Below, piece by piece: positions 46,128 to 53,832 of a stretch of 64,000 nucleotides of DNA. The position numbers and the translations under genes were made by a program. Source of the stretch: an uncultured Pelagibacteraceae bacterium. Its GTDB lineage: Bacteria; Pseudomonadota; Alphaproteobacteria; Pelagibacterales; Pelagibacteraceae. The notes below the pieces were generated by a model. It had not been told where the DNA came from. It saw only the letters and a list, made by a program, of their open reading frames with translations, and searched no databases. The stretch covers positions 1-64,000 of the forward strand of contig CACOPK010000004.1 in the NCBI GenBank assembly GCA_902629075.1, read 5' to 3'. Numbering within the stretch: the first letter of the stretch is position 1; each line of letters begins with the position of its first letter.

Positions 46128-47099
46128 TTATGAAATATTTGCATTTAGAATATTATGCATATGTAATAAACCAGTTATTCTCTTTTTATTCTTTTTATAA
46201 ACACATAGTGCAGTTATCTTTTTAGTATTCATTATAGATAATGCCTCAACGGCAAGCATATCTTCATTAACTATTATAGGATTTTTTTTCATTACTTTTT
46301 TAATTATTAAGCTCTGGATATTCTCTGATTTAAGATTGAGCCTCTTAAAATCACCATCAGAAATTATTCCTGTGGTAGCGCCAGATTTATTTTTTGCTAT
46401 TAAAACTCCAAGGTTTTTCTTATTAAAAACTTTTAATGCAGTTTTAATATTAGAAATTTCGTTGATAAAAGGAATTTTTTTTCCTTTGTACATCAATTCT
46501 CCAACAGTTTTCAATTTTGCTCCTAAACTTCCGCTAGGATGAAATCTCTTAAAATCTAGTTTAGAAAACTTTCTTTGATTTATTGTACATATTGCTAAAG
46601 CATCTCCAAAACACATTTGCATCGTTGTACTTGAACTGGGAATATAGTTCCCGGGACCTGCTTCGATAATTGTTGGTAGCAAAAACTTAACATTACTTGA
46701 CTTGTAAAGAAGAGAATTTTTTTTTGACGTAATACCAATCAATCTAATATTTTTATTTCTTTTTACATATTGAATAATATTCTTTAACTCGGATGTCTCG
46801 CCGCTATGACTAAATAAAACAATTAAATCTTTTGAGCTAATCATTCCCAGGTCTCCATGTGAACACGAACCCGCATCAACGTAGAATGAAGAAATTCCTA
46901 AAGAAGATAAAGTTGATGCTATTTTTTTTGATACGATCCCTGATTTACCTACTCCAGAAAAGATAACTTTTCCTCTACACTTTAATAATTCGTATACTAT
47001 TTTTTCAAAATCTTTATTCAAAGTTTTTTTGAGTTTTTGAAGCGAGTTTATTTCAGTTTGAATTACCTGCTTACCAATCAACGAATATTTTTTTTTCAT
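46128..47099 (-). CDS. kdsD: D-arabinose 5-phosphate isomerase
   Basis: KdsD makes arabinose 5-phosphate for KDO, the inner LPS sugar. A SIS domain shows SGVGKSGIVSKKIASTL, CSHGDLGMIS and SHSGETSEL. Two CBS domains follow from about residue 200 with GVLIAKNKSGATTGIISDGD and MNTKKITALCVYKK. Length 323 is typical. Together with lptC-lptB here and kdsB at 52121 it shows the cell makes KDO-containing LPS. Confidence 0.94.
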   Translation of the reverse strand: MKKKYSLIGKQVIQTEINSLQKLKKTLNKDFEKIVYELLKCRGKVIFSGVGKSGIVSKKIASTLSSLGISSFYVDAGSCSHGDLGMISSKDLIVLFSHSGETSELKNIIQYVKRNKNIRLIGITSKKNSLLYKSSNVKFLLPTIIEAGPGNYIPSSSTTMQMCFGDALAICTINQRKFSKLDFKRFHPSGSLGAKLKTVGELMYKGKKIPFINEISNIKTALKVFNKKNLGVLIAKNKSGATTGIISDGDFKRLNLKSENIQSLIIKKVMKKNPIIVNEDMLAVEALSIMNTKKITALCVYKKNKKRITGLLHMHNILNANIS

Positions 47100-47103
47100 A
47101 TTT

Positions 47104-47721
47104 TTAATGGGACCAAATATCTTCTGTAAATGATGCTAAGTCCAACTCTACTCTTGTATGAATATATTTAATTGCATCTTCATAAAGTTTATTTCTACTT
47201 TCTCTAATTAAAATTTGTTTCAAATTTGAATAAATTTTATGGAGATATATAACATCGGTTGCACAATATTTTAATTGTTTTTCTGTAAGTTCACCACCAA
47301 AGTCTGTACTTTGAAATTGTTTACTTATTTCTATCCCTAAAAATTCTTTAACTAAATCTTTCAAACCATGTCTGTCAGAGTAACTCCTAGCAATTTTACT
47401 CATTATTTTTGTACAATCTACATTCTCAACTTTTACATTTAAATACTTTTTAATAAATGTCATATCAGCTCTTGCAAAATGAAATATTTTTTTTATATCT
47501 TTATTTACTAATAATTTTTTTAAGTTAGGAGCGTTATAATTTTCTCTATTTAATTGAATTATATGGGCGTCATTGTTTCCAGAAGATATTTGGACTAAAT
47601 ATAGCTTATCTCTATTTATATTAAGCCCAGAAAATTCAGAGTCAATTGCCAAAGACTTTTTGTCATCTAGCCTTATTTCATCTGGTAAATCGTTTTGATG
47701 TAATTTAATATCAAATTGCAT
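47104..47721 (-). CDS. Ribonuclease D-like 3'-5' exoribonuclease (catalytic domain only)
   Basis: The DEDDy motifs are AIDSEFSGL near residue 26, HFARADMTFIKKYL, and YCATDVIYLHKIY near residue 165. At 205 residues there is no HRDC domain, as in the short alphaproteobacterial RNase D-like proteins. It would trim tRNA or other RNA 3' ends. The start is only 13 bases from the divergent NDUFA9-like gene, so both promoters must overlap coding sequence. Confidence 0.85.
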   Translation of the reverse strand: MQFDIKLHQNDLPDEIRLDDKKSLAIDSEFSGLNINRDKLYLVQISSGNNDAHIIQLNRENYNAPNLKKLLVNKDIKKIFHFARADMTFIKKYLNVKVENVDCTKIMSKIARSYSDRHGLKDLVKEFLGIEISKQFQSTDFGGELTEKQLKYCATDVIYLHKIYSNLKQILIRESRNKLYEDAIKYIHTRVELDLASFTEDIWSH

Positions 47722-47734
47722 AATCTATATATAT

Positions 47735-48691
47735 ATGAAACCTAAAGAAATTCTAGTTTTTGGAGCATCCGGCCAATTGGGAAGGAATTTATTGAGAAAA
47801 TTAGCAAGAAATAATTTTAAAGTTACCGCAGTAACAAGAAATGTACACACAAAAGGATACATTCTCAAAAGCCAAGCAAATGCCGGTTGGATAGATGTCG
47901 TTGAAATGGACACCTTTGATTTTGAAAAATTAAATGAGATTTTCAAAAATAAGGATATATGTATTAATTTAATAGGTATACTAAATGAAAAAAATAAATC
48001 TTCTTTTAATAACATTCATAGCTTGCTTCCAAAAAAATTAGCAGAAATTTCTTTAAGAAATAATCTTGAACAATTCATACACTTATCTGCATTAGGAGTT
48101 GAAGGTGCAGTCGAAAGTAAATATGCATTAAGTAAAATGAATGGGGAAAATGAGATTAAAAAAGTATTTAAAAATTATGTTATACTGAAACCATCTCTTG
48201 TTTATAGTGTTGATGATAAATTTACTACGATGTTAATGAATTTATTAAAGTTGTTTCCAATTTTTCCACTTTACTACGAGGGAAAAACTAAATTTTATCC
48301 AATACACGTTTCTGACATGTGCGATATAATTGAAAATGTAATCATCAATAATTTTAGATCTACAACTATTGAATGTTTGGGACCAGAAGAATTATCTTTT
48401 AAAGAGATTATAAAAAAATTAGTAAAAAATCTTGAAATTAAAAGAGTGTTAGTTCCCATTCCTATAATTCTTGCAAAACAAGTTGCAAAAATATTTGAGT
48501 TAACAATGAAAAATCCATTACTTACAAAAGATCAATTAATTTTATTAAAATATGATAATTCACCATCGGGAAAATATAAGACTAATCTAGATTTAAAACT
48601 AAATTCAGATCTAAAGATTTTTGATAAGGAAATATTAAAATATTCTTACATGTGGAAAAGTGGTGGTGAATTCTCAAGAAAGGAAGAATAA
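47735..48691 (+). CDS. NDUFA9-like NAD(P)-binding complex I accessory/epimerase-family protein
   Basis: An atypical short-chain dehydrogenase opens with the Rossmann loop VFGASGQLGRNLLRKL, followed by IHLSALGVEGAVESKYALSKMNGE, where Tyr and Lys stand in YALSK. The C-terminal half (FYPIHVSDMCDIIENVI) matches the NDUFA9 group, a complex I accessory protein in alphaproteobacteria and mitochondria. A plain sugar epimerase is less likely. Length is 318. No nuo genes lie in the window. Confidence 0.82.
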   Translation: MKPKEILVFGASGQLGRNLLRKLARNNFKVTAVTRNVHTKGYILKSQANAGWIDVVEMDTFDFEKLNEIFKNKDICINLIGILNEKNKSSFNNIHSLLPKKLAEISLRNNLEQFIHLSALGVEGAVESKYALSKMNGENEIKKVFKNYVILKPSLVYSVDDKFTTMLMNLLKLFPIFPLYYEGKTKFYPIHVSDMCDIIENVIINNFRSTTIECLGPEELSFKEIIKKLVKNLEIKRVLVPIPIILAKQVAKIFELTMKNPLLTKDQLILLKYDNSPSGKYKTNLDLKLNSDLKIFDKEILKYSYMWKSGGEFSRKEE

Positions 48692-48696
48692 TTAAT

Positions 48697-49191
48697 TTAA
48701 GCAGATTTTACTTTTTTTTCTAAGAAAGCTGGCATTTCATCATCTTTTAATGCAACATCTTCCTTTCTACCTTTTGGCTGATAAACTATCATTAGGTGTA
48801 GCGGACAGTATGAAAATTTTTCAACAGTTTTTCTCCCACAAAATGAAGAGGCTTTTTCGTTTGGATGTCCCTCCATATATTTGCAGGTATTTTCATTTAA
48901 TTCTTCTAAGGATATATTTTTAGCCTCTTCAAAATTTTTATCCAACAATAAACTTCTAAATTTATATCTTTTGGAGTTATTAGTTGATTTTTGCTCTAAA
49001 ATTTTGTCTTTTGTATTATAATTGAATGGAGTGTTTTTCTTTTTAATTTTTATGGATAAATTCAACCTATGAGCTTTACCAATAACAGCATTTCTGCTTA
49101 CACCCCCTATCATTTCTGCTATTTGGGATGCAGTTTTGCCTTTTCCCCACTCATTTCTTAAAATTTCAATTTTTTTTTCGTCCCAGCTCAT
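48697..49191 (-). CDS. gcrA: GcrA cell-cycle regulator
   Basis: GcrA is an alphaproteobacterial transcription factor that binds sigma-70 and promoters with methylated GANTC sites. The N-terminal helix-turn-helix region MSWDEKKIEILRNEWGKG, then ASQIAEMIGGVSRNAVIGKAHR is diagnostic. The C-terminal half includes CKYMEGHPNEKASSFCGRK and CPLHLMIVYQP. The Cys/His layout matches the family, including the possible metal site. Length 164 is typical. It implies a CcrM methylase elsewhere in the genome. Confidence 0.93.
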   Translation of the reverse strand: MSWDEKKIEILRNEWGKGKTASQIAEMIGGVSRNAVIGKAHRLNLSIKIKKKNTPFNYNTKDKILEQKSTNNSKRYKFRSLLLDKNFEEAKNISLEELNENTCKYMEGHPNEKASSFCGRKTVEKFSYCPLHLMIVYQPKGRKEDVALKDDEMPAFLEKKVKSA

Positions 49192-49266
49192 TAATTACTA
49201 AATATAGTATATTTTAAAAATATTTATACAATATTATGTAACCCATAAATTAGGCTTATTCGCAAG

Positions 49267-49320
49267 TTTTTTTTTGTTTTTTTTAACAGTTTTTTTTAAA
49301 CGCAAATTTAACCAATGGTT
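49267..49320. promoter_or_regulatory. T-tract cluster and palindrome between gcrA and argD
   Basis: Three runs of 8-9 T lie at 49267-49275, 49277-49284 and 49290-49297, followed by the palindrome AACCAATGGTT at 49310-49320. The 182-base divergent region must hold promoters for both genes. T tracts may bend DNA or act as UP elements, and the palindrome may be an operator. Both readings are inference. Confidence 0.3.
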
Positions 49321-49373
49321 GCATTTTATTTAAGTCAATATGATTTAAATGTGTATAACATAAAAACAAATTT

Positions 49374-50552
49374 ATGAGCTCACTAGCAAATAATTATAAT
49401 AGAAGAAAAATTTCATTTAAATATGGAAAGGGTAGCTTTTTATACTCAACCACAGGAAAAAAATATTTAGATTTTGTCCAAGGAATTGCTGTAAATTCTT
49501 TAGGTCATGCCAATCCCTATCTTGTTAAAGCATTAAATAATCAAGCAAAAAAAGTCTGGCATGTGTCAAATGCTTTTCAAATTCCAGAGGCAGAAAAGTT
49601 AGCAAAAATGTTGACACAGAAAACATTTGCCGACAAGGTTATCTTTCAAAATAGTGGAGCAGAGGCAACAGAAGCAGCAATAAAGATTGCAAGAAAATAT
49701 TTTTTTTCAATTGGGAAATTAAATAAAAATAGAATTTTGTGTATAAAGAATTCATTTCATGGAAGAACAATAGCTGCAATTTATGCAAGTGGATCAACAA
49801 AAATGACTGAAGGATATGGACCAAAAGTTCCAGGTTTTGATCATATCAATTTTAGAAATTTTAAACCAAGATTTCCAAATTTAAGAAAGAAAATAACAAA
49901 AAATACAGCTGCAATAATGGTAGAATCTGTAATGGGAGAAGGTGGTATTAAAGTTATTCCTGACAAATGTCTCAAGTACTTAAGAAAAATATGTAATGAA
50001 AAGAAAATTTTGTTAATTCTCGATGAAGTGCAATCAGGTATAGGTAGATCTGGAAGCTTTTTTGCTTTTGAAACTTCAAAAATTAAACCAGATATTGTTC
50101 CAATAGCAAAAGGAATAGGTGGAGGGTTTCCTATAGGTGCGGTTTTAATGACCAATAAAGTTGCCAGAGCTATGTCTCCCGGAAGTCATGGGTCAACATT
50201 TGGAGGAAATCCAAATGCTTGCGCTGTAGGAGCTGAGGTTATGAAACAAATATTCAAGCCTCAATTTTTAAATAATGTGAAAAAAATGTCAGATTATTTT
50301 TATTTAAGATTGAATGTTATAAGTAATAATTATCCAAAAATTGTAAAAGAAATTAGAGGAAAAGGTTTGTTGATCGGATTAAAATTACTTGTTGATCAAA
50401 CAAAATTTATAAAATCGTTAGAGAAAAATTACTTGTTGACAATTAGAGCAGCTGAAAATGTTGTAAGAATTTTGCCTCCTTTAAATGTTAAAAAGACTGA
50501 AATTGATCTTGCGTTAAAAATAATAGAGAAGGTTTGTAAAAACTATAAATAA
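49374..50552 (+). CDS. argD: Acetylornithine aminotransferase
   Basis: ArgD transaminates N-acetylglutamate semialdehyde in arginine synthesis and may also serve lysine as succinyl-DAP aminotransferase. PLP motifs are NSGAEATEAAIKIAR, SFHGRTIAA, LDEVQSGIGRSG and the cofactor lysine in PIAKGIGGGFPIGAV. GSHGSTFGGNPNAC follows. Length 392 fits. argF follows after two bases. Confidence 0.95.
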   Translation: MSSLANNYNRRKISFKYGKGSFLYSTTGKKYLDFVQGIAVNSLGHANPYLVKALNNQAKKVWHVSNAFQIPEAEKLAKMLTQKTFADKVIFQNSGAEATEAAIKIARKYFFSIGKLNKNRILCIKNSFHGRTIAAIYASGSTKMTEGYGPKVPGFDHINFRNFKPRFPNLRKKITKNTAAIMVESVMGEGGIKVIPDKCLKYLRKICNEKKILLILDEVQSGIGRSGSFFAFETSKIKPDIVPIAKGIGGGFPIGAVLMTNKVARAMSPGSHGSTFGGNPNACAVGAEVMKQIFKPQFLNNVKKMSDYFYLRLNVISNNYPKIVKEIRGKGLLIGLKLLVDQTKFIKSLEKNYLLTIRAAENVVRILPPLNVKKTEIDLALKIIEKVCKNYK

Positions 50553-50554
50553 TT

Positions 50555-51484
50555 ATGAAAAACTTTATAAATTTAAAGGATGTTCCAACAAAAGATTTAA
50601 GAAAAATCCTAAATGACGCAAAGAAAAGAAAAAAGAAAAGAAAAAAACTAAACACCCTAGAAGCTGATAAAGATCAACCATTAAAAGGTAAACTGCTTAT
50701 CCAAATGTATGAAAAGCCTAGTTCAAGAACTAGATTAAGTTTCTATATTGCTATTAATCAATTGGCAGCAAAATCTATAACTGTCAAGAAGAGCGAATTA
50801 CATTTAGGAAAAGGTGGTGAAAGCTTAGCAGATACAGCAAAAATTTTATCTACCTATGGTGATGGTTTTTTGCTGAGAACAGATAGTGATAAAAAAATTG
50901 AGGATTTTAGTAAGAACTTAACAATTCCTCTCATAAATTTGCTAAGCCCAAGCTCTCATCCTTGTCAGGTGCTCTCAGATATTTTTACTATAGAGGAAAT
51001 TAAAAAAAAACCTATATCCAAGTTAAATATATGTTGGATTGGTGATTCTAATAATGTTCTTAATTCTTTAATTGCAGTATCAGTAAAATTTAAGTTTAAA
51101 TTAAATATCGGATGTCCAAAAAATTATAGACCACCCATGTTTGTTATGAATTGGGTTAAAAAAAATAAAGGAAAAATTTATATCTTAAATGATATAAAAA
51201 AGGCAGCAAAAAATGCTGATGTAGTATTTACTGATAAAGTATTTTCTCTTAATGATAAAGGCAATAAAGTTAAAAAAATTCAAGATTTTAAAAATTATAG
51301 AATTAATTCTAATTTAATGAAAGTTACACGACCAAACTCAATTTTCCTTCACTGTCTTCCCAGGGGAGATGAAGTTTCAGAGGAAGTTTTTTTAGGAAAA
51401 AAATCTAGAGTTTGGCAACAAGCTTTAAATAGAGTCCATGTTCAAAAAAGCATTCTGCTCTATAGTTTTGGAAAGTTAAGGTAA
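50555..51484 (+). CDS. argF: Ornithine carbamoyltransferase
   Basis: ArgF makes citrulline from ornithine and carbamoyl phosphate. The carbamoyl phosphate loop is KPSSRTRLSF (Ser replaces the first Thr of STRTR). HPCQVLSDIFT and the ornithine-binding HCLPRGDEV are present, as is WIGDSNNVLNS. Length 309 is normal. It forms an argD-argF pair and overlaps the cytochrome gene tail-to-tail by 9 bases. Confidence 0.95.
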   Translation: MKNFINLKDVPTKDLRKILNDAKKRKKKRKKLNTLEADKDQPLKGKLLIQMYEKPSSRTRLSFYIAINQLAAKSITVKKSELHLGKGGESLADTAKILSTYGDGFLLRTDSDKKIEDFSKNLTIPLINLLSPSSHPCQVLSDIFTIEEIKKKPISKLNICWIGDSNNVLNSLIAVSVKFKFKLNIGCPKNYRPPMFVMNWVKKNKGKIYILNDIKKAAKNADVVFTDKVFSLNDKGNKVKKIQDFKNYRINSNLMKVTRPNSIFLHCLPRGDEVSEEVFLGKKSRVWQQALNRVHVQKSILLYSFGKLR

Positions 51485-52021
51485 TGGAAGTGGATTATCT
51501 GAATATTGATTTAAAAAAAGGATAACCGATGCCCGATCTTTCTCTTTTCTTAGACCAGCAAAACTCATTTTTGTGCCTTTTATCCATGTTTGAGGTTTTT
51601 TAAGATATCCATTCATTTCTTCAAAAGTCCATTCTTTTCCGTAGTCAGTAAGAGCTTGAGAATATTTGTAATCTTCTATTGCACCAACATTTCTACCTAA
51701 AACCCCATAAAGAGCTGGTCCGATTTTGTTCGCCCCACCTTTTTCAACAACATGGCATGCTGAACATTTTTTAAATACCTTTTCTCCATGAGATACATCA
51801 CCCAAGGCTAACAAGGATGCAATATCAACTTCCTCAATAACCTCACTTTTAGTTTCAGAAATTTGATTAGTTACATCATTTTCAGGTATCTCAACTTTAT
51901 ATCCAGCAGTCTCTGGATTATCTACATGAAAAATTAAATCTGAAATTTTACCTATGCCAATAAATAATAACGCAATTAACAATATCGAAGCTACTATTTT
52001 ATTTATTTCAAATGAATCCAT
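51476..52021 (-). CDS. cycM: Membrane-anchored cytochrome c (CycM/c552-like)
   Basis: A single N-terminal helix (residues 8-25) anchors a periplasmic cytochrome c domain. The heme motif is Cys86-Ser-Ala-Cys-His90. The segment GANKIGPALYGVLGRN follows, and the axial Met lies in GTKMSFAGLRK. It resembles alphaproteobacterial CycM, which carries electrons from the bc1 complex to the aa3 oxidase. A linker rich in acid residues separates helix and heme domain. Length is 181. Confidence 0.9.
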   Translation of the reverse strand: MDSFEINKIVASILLIALLFIGIGKISDLIFHVDNPETAGYKVEIPENDVTNQISETKSEVIEEVDIASLLALGDVSHGEKVFKKCSACHVVEKGGANKIGPALYGVLGRNVGAIEDYKYSQALTDYGKEWTFEEMNGYLKKPQTWIKGTKMSFAGLRKEKDRASVILFLNQYSDNPLPLP

Positions 52022-52120
52022 GATTTTTACTTACCAACGTCGTATAACATGTTAAACATAAAAAATAATATATAATTATTTTAATTTAAGCGGCTGAAAG
52101 ACGCATAAATACTGAAATTA

Positions 52121-52858
52121 ATGACTAAAACGATTATTTTAATACCATCAAGACTTGGAGCTAGCAGATTACCCAACAAGCCTCTTCTCAAAATTAATAA
52201 TAAATCTCTAATTACACATGTTTATGAAAAAGGGTTATCTACAAATATTGGAGATGTTTATGTCGCAACGTGTGATCAGGAAATATTTAACGAGGTTATT
52301 AAAAATAATGGAAAAGCAATACTTACAAAAAACGAGCATTTAACAGGAACAGATAGGATCTTTGAAGCTTATGAGTTGCTCAATAGAAACGATATAGATT
52401 ATATTATTAATTTACAAGGGGATGAGCCTTTAATTGATAAAAATGACATTATAAATTTAAATACTTTAGCAATACAGAATGGTTCAGAAATAGCCACTCT
52501 TGCATGTGCGCTTCAAAAAAAAAATATAAATAACAAAAATGTAGTAAAAGTTTTTTGTAGTAAAGAAATCAAAAAAAATAAATTCTCTTTTGCTATAAAA
52601 TTTTTAAGATCTTTAGAAAATGAAAAAATTGATAATGTTTATCATCATATCGGAATTTATATTTATAAAACTACTGCACTTAAGAAGTTTGTTAAATTGA
52701 AGCAGTCTAATAATGAAATTAATCTCAAGCTTGAGCAGCTCAGAGCTCTTGATAATAATATTAGAATTGATGTTATTTTTGCAAATTCTAAACCTATTGG
52801 AGTAGATACAAATGAAGATTATCTGGAAATTAAAAAACTAATGGAATATAAATCTTAA
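52121..52858 (+). CDS. kdsB: 3-deoxy-manno-octulosonate cytidylyltransferase
   Basis: KdsB activates KDO as CMP-KDO for LPS. The nucleotide-binding start is LIPSRLGASRLPNKPLL. Further motifs are ATCDQEIF, NLQGDEPLI and YHHIGIYIYKTTALKKF, and the C-terminal LEQLRALDN is family-typical. Length 245 is normal. It is three bases upstream of pheA. Confidence 0.96.
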   Translation: MTKTIILIPSRLGASRLPNKPLLKINNKSLITHVYEKGLSTNIGDVYVATCDQEIFNEVIKNNGKAILTKNEHLTGTDRIFEAYELLNRNDIDYIINLQGDEPLIDKNDIINLNTLAIQNGSEIATLACALQKKNINNKNVVKVFCSKEIKKNKFSFAIKFLRSLENEKIDNVYHHIGIYIYKTTALKKFVKLKQSNNEINLKLEQLRALDNNIRIDVIFANSKPIGVDTNEDYLEIKKLMEYKS

Positions 52859-52861
52859 ATT

Positions 52862-53689
52862 ATGAAAATTGCTTATCAAGGTATTCCTGGAAGCTATAGC
52901 GAAAGCTGTGCCAAAAAAAACTATCCAGATTGTGAGACTATTTCCTGCAAAACATTTGATGAATGTTTTGAAATCGCTAGCAATGATAGCAAAATTAGAA
53001 CAATAATTCCTGAGTCAAATAAAACGACAGGGAATATTGGTATTGAATATTTAATATTTAAATTTAGGCTAAACATTTACGCAGAACACTTTTATAAAAT
53101 AAGTCATAATTTATTAGGCGTAAAAGGAAGTAAAATAGAAAATATTAAAAACGTATATTCTCATGCACAAGCTTTAAGTCAGTCCTCAAAATTTATAAAA
53201 AAAAATAACTTAACCGAGCAAGTCAGGGCTGATACAGCCGGATCTGCAAAATATGTTTCAGAAACTAATGATAAAACAAAAGCAGCAATTGCATCTAGCC
53301 TTAGCGCAGAAATATATAACTTAGATGTAATTGAAAAAGATATTCAAGATAATAAGGAAAATTTCACAAGATTTTTATTAATGGGAAAAGATATTATTCA
53401 ACCAGAGAATGATGATAAATTATATGTTACTTCTTTTTTATTTAAATTAAAAAGTAAGCCAGCAGCTCTTTATAGCTCTCTTCAAGGTATGGCAATTAAT
53501 GGAGTTAACATGATCAAACTTCAAAGTTTTCCCGAAAAAAATTCTTTTTCATCATATTTTTTTCTATGTGAGGTTGAGGGACACTTAAATCAAGAAAAAA
53601 TCAAAAACTCATTGGAGGATTTAAATTATCATTGTGAAGATATGAGTGTTTTAGGGGTTTTCGAAGCAGATAAACTTAGAAATAAATAA
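52862..53689 (+). CDS. pheA: Prephenate dehydratase
   Basis: This enzyme makes phenylpyruvate from prephenate. It begins KIAYQGIPGSYSESCAKK. The catalytic-site segments are VYSHAQALSQSS, DTAGSAKYVSE and NFTRFLLMG. An ACT domain from about residue 195 (KPAALYSSLQGMAINGVNMIKLQSFP) allows phenylalanine feedback. It lacks a chorismate mutase domain, as in alphaproteobacteria. Length is 275. Confidence 0.94.
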   Translation: MKIAYQGIPGSYSESCAKKNYPDCETISCKTFDECFEIASNDSKIRTIIPESNKTTGNIGIEYLIFKFRLNIYAEHFYKISHNLLGVKGSKIENIKNVYSHAQALSQSSKFIKKNNLTEQVRADTAGSAKYVSETNDKTKAAIASSLSAEIYNLDVIEKDIQDNKENFTRFLLMGKDIIQPENDDKLYVTSFLFKLKSKPAALYSSLQGMAINGVNMIKLQSFPEKNSFSSYFFLCEVEGHLNQEKIKNSLEDLNYHCEDMSVLGVFEADKLRNK

Positions 53690-53698
53690 GATATCATA

Positions 53699-53728
53699 TT
53701 GAAGATTACAAATTATTACTGATATAAT
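53699..53728 (+). promoter_or_regulatory. Promoter of the SRP RNA gene
   Basis: TTGAAG at 53699-53704 and a perfect TATAAT at 53723-53728 are 18 bases apart. The likely start lies near 53734, the first G of the SRP RNA. Fit with a stable RNA makes this the best promoter in the window. Confidence 0.6.
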
Positions 53729-53732
53729 ATAT

Positions 53733-53824
53733 CGGGGGCCATCCAGGTGAAGGTACCATGAACTCCCCTAGATCTTAACGGAAGCAAGGGTATTGAGTAT
53801 TTATTCAGGTTGGTTGGTCTCCTA
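53733..53824 (+). ncRNA. ffs: Signal recognition particle 4.5S-type RNA
   Basis: The 5' GGGGGCC pairs with the 3' GGTCTCC, including two G-T pairs. The apical domain reads AGATCT-TAAC-GGA-AGCA, giving a TAAC (URRC-type) tetraloop on a short stem. The 3' AGCA side of the symmetric Ffh-binding loop is present. The location directly before dnaX is usual in alphaproteobacteria. Ends are set by the pairing and are approximate. dnaX starts nine bases later. Confidence 0.85.
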
Positions 53825-53832
53825 CTAGATAT

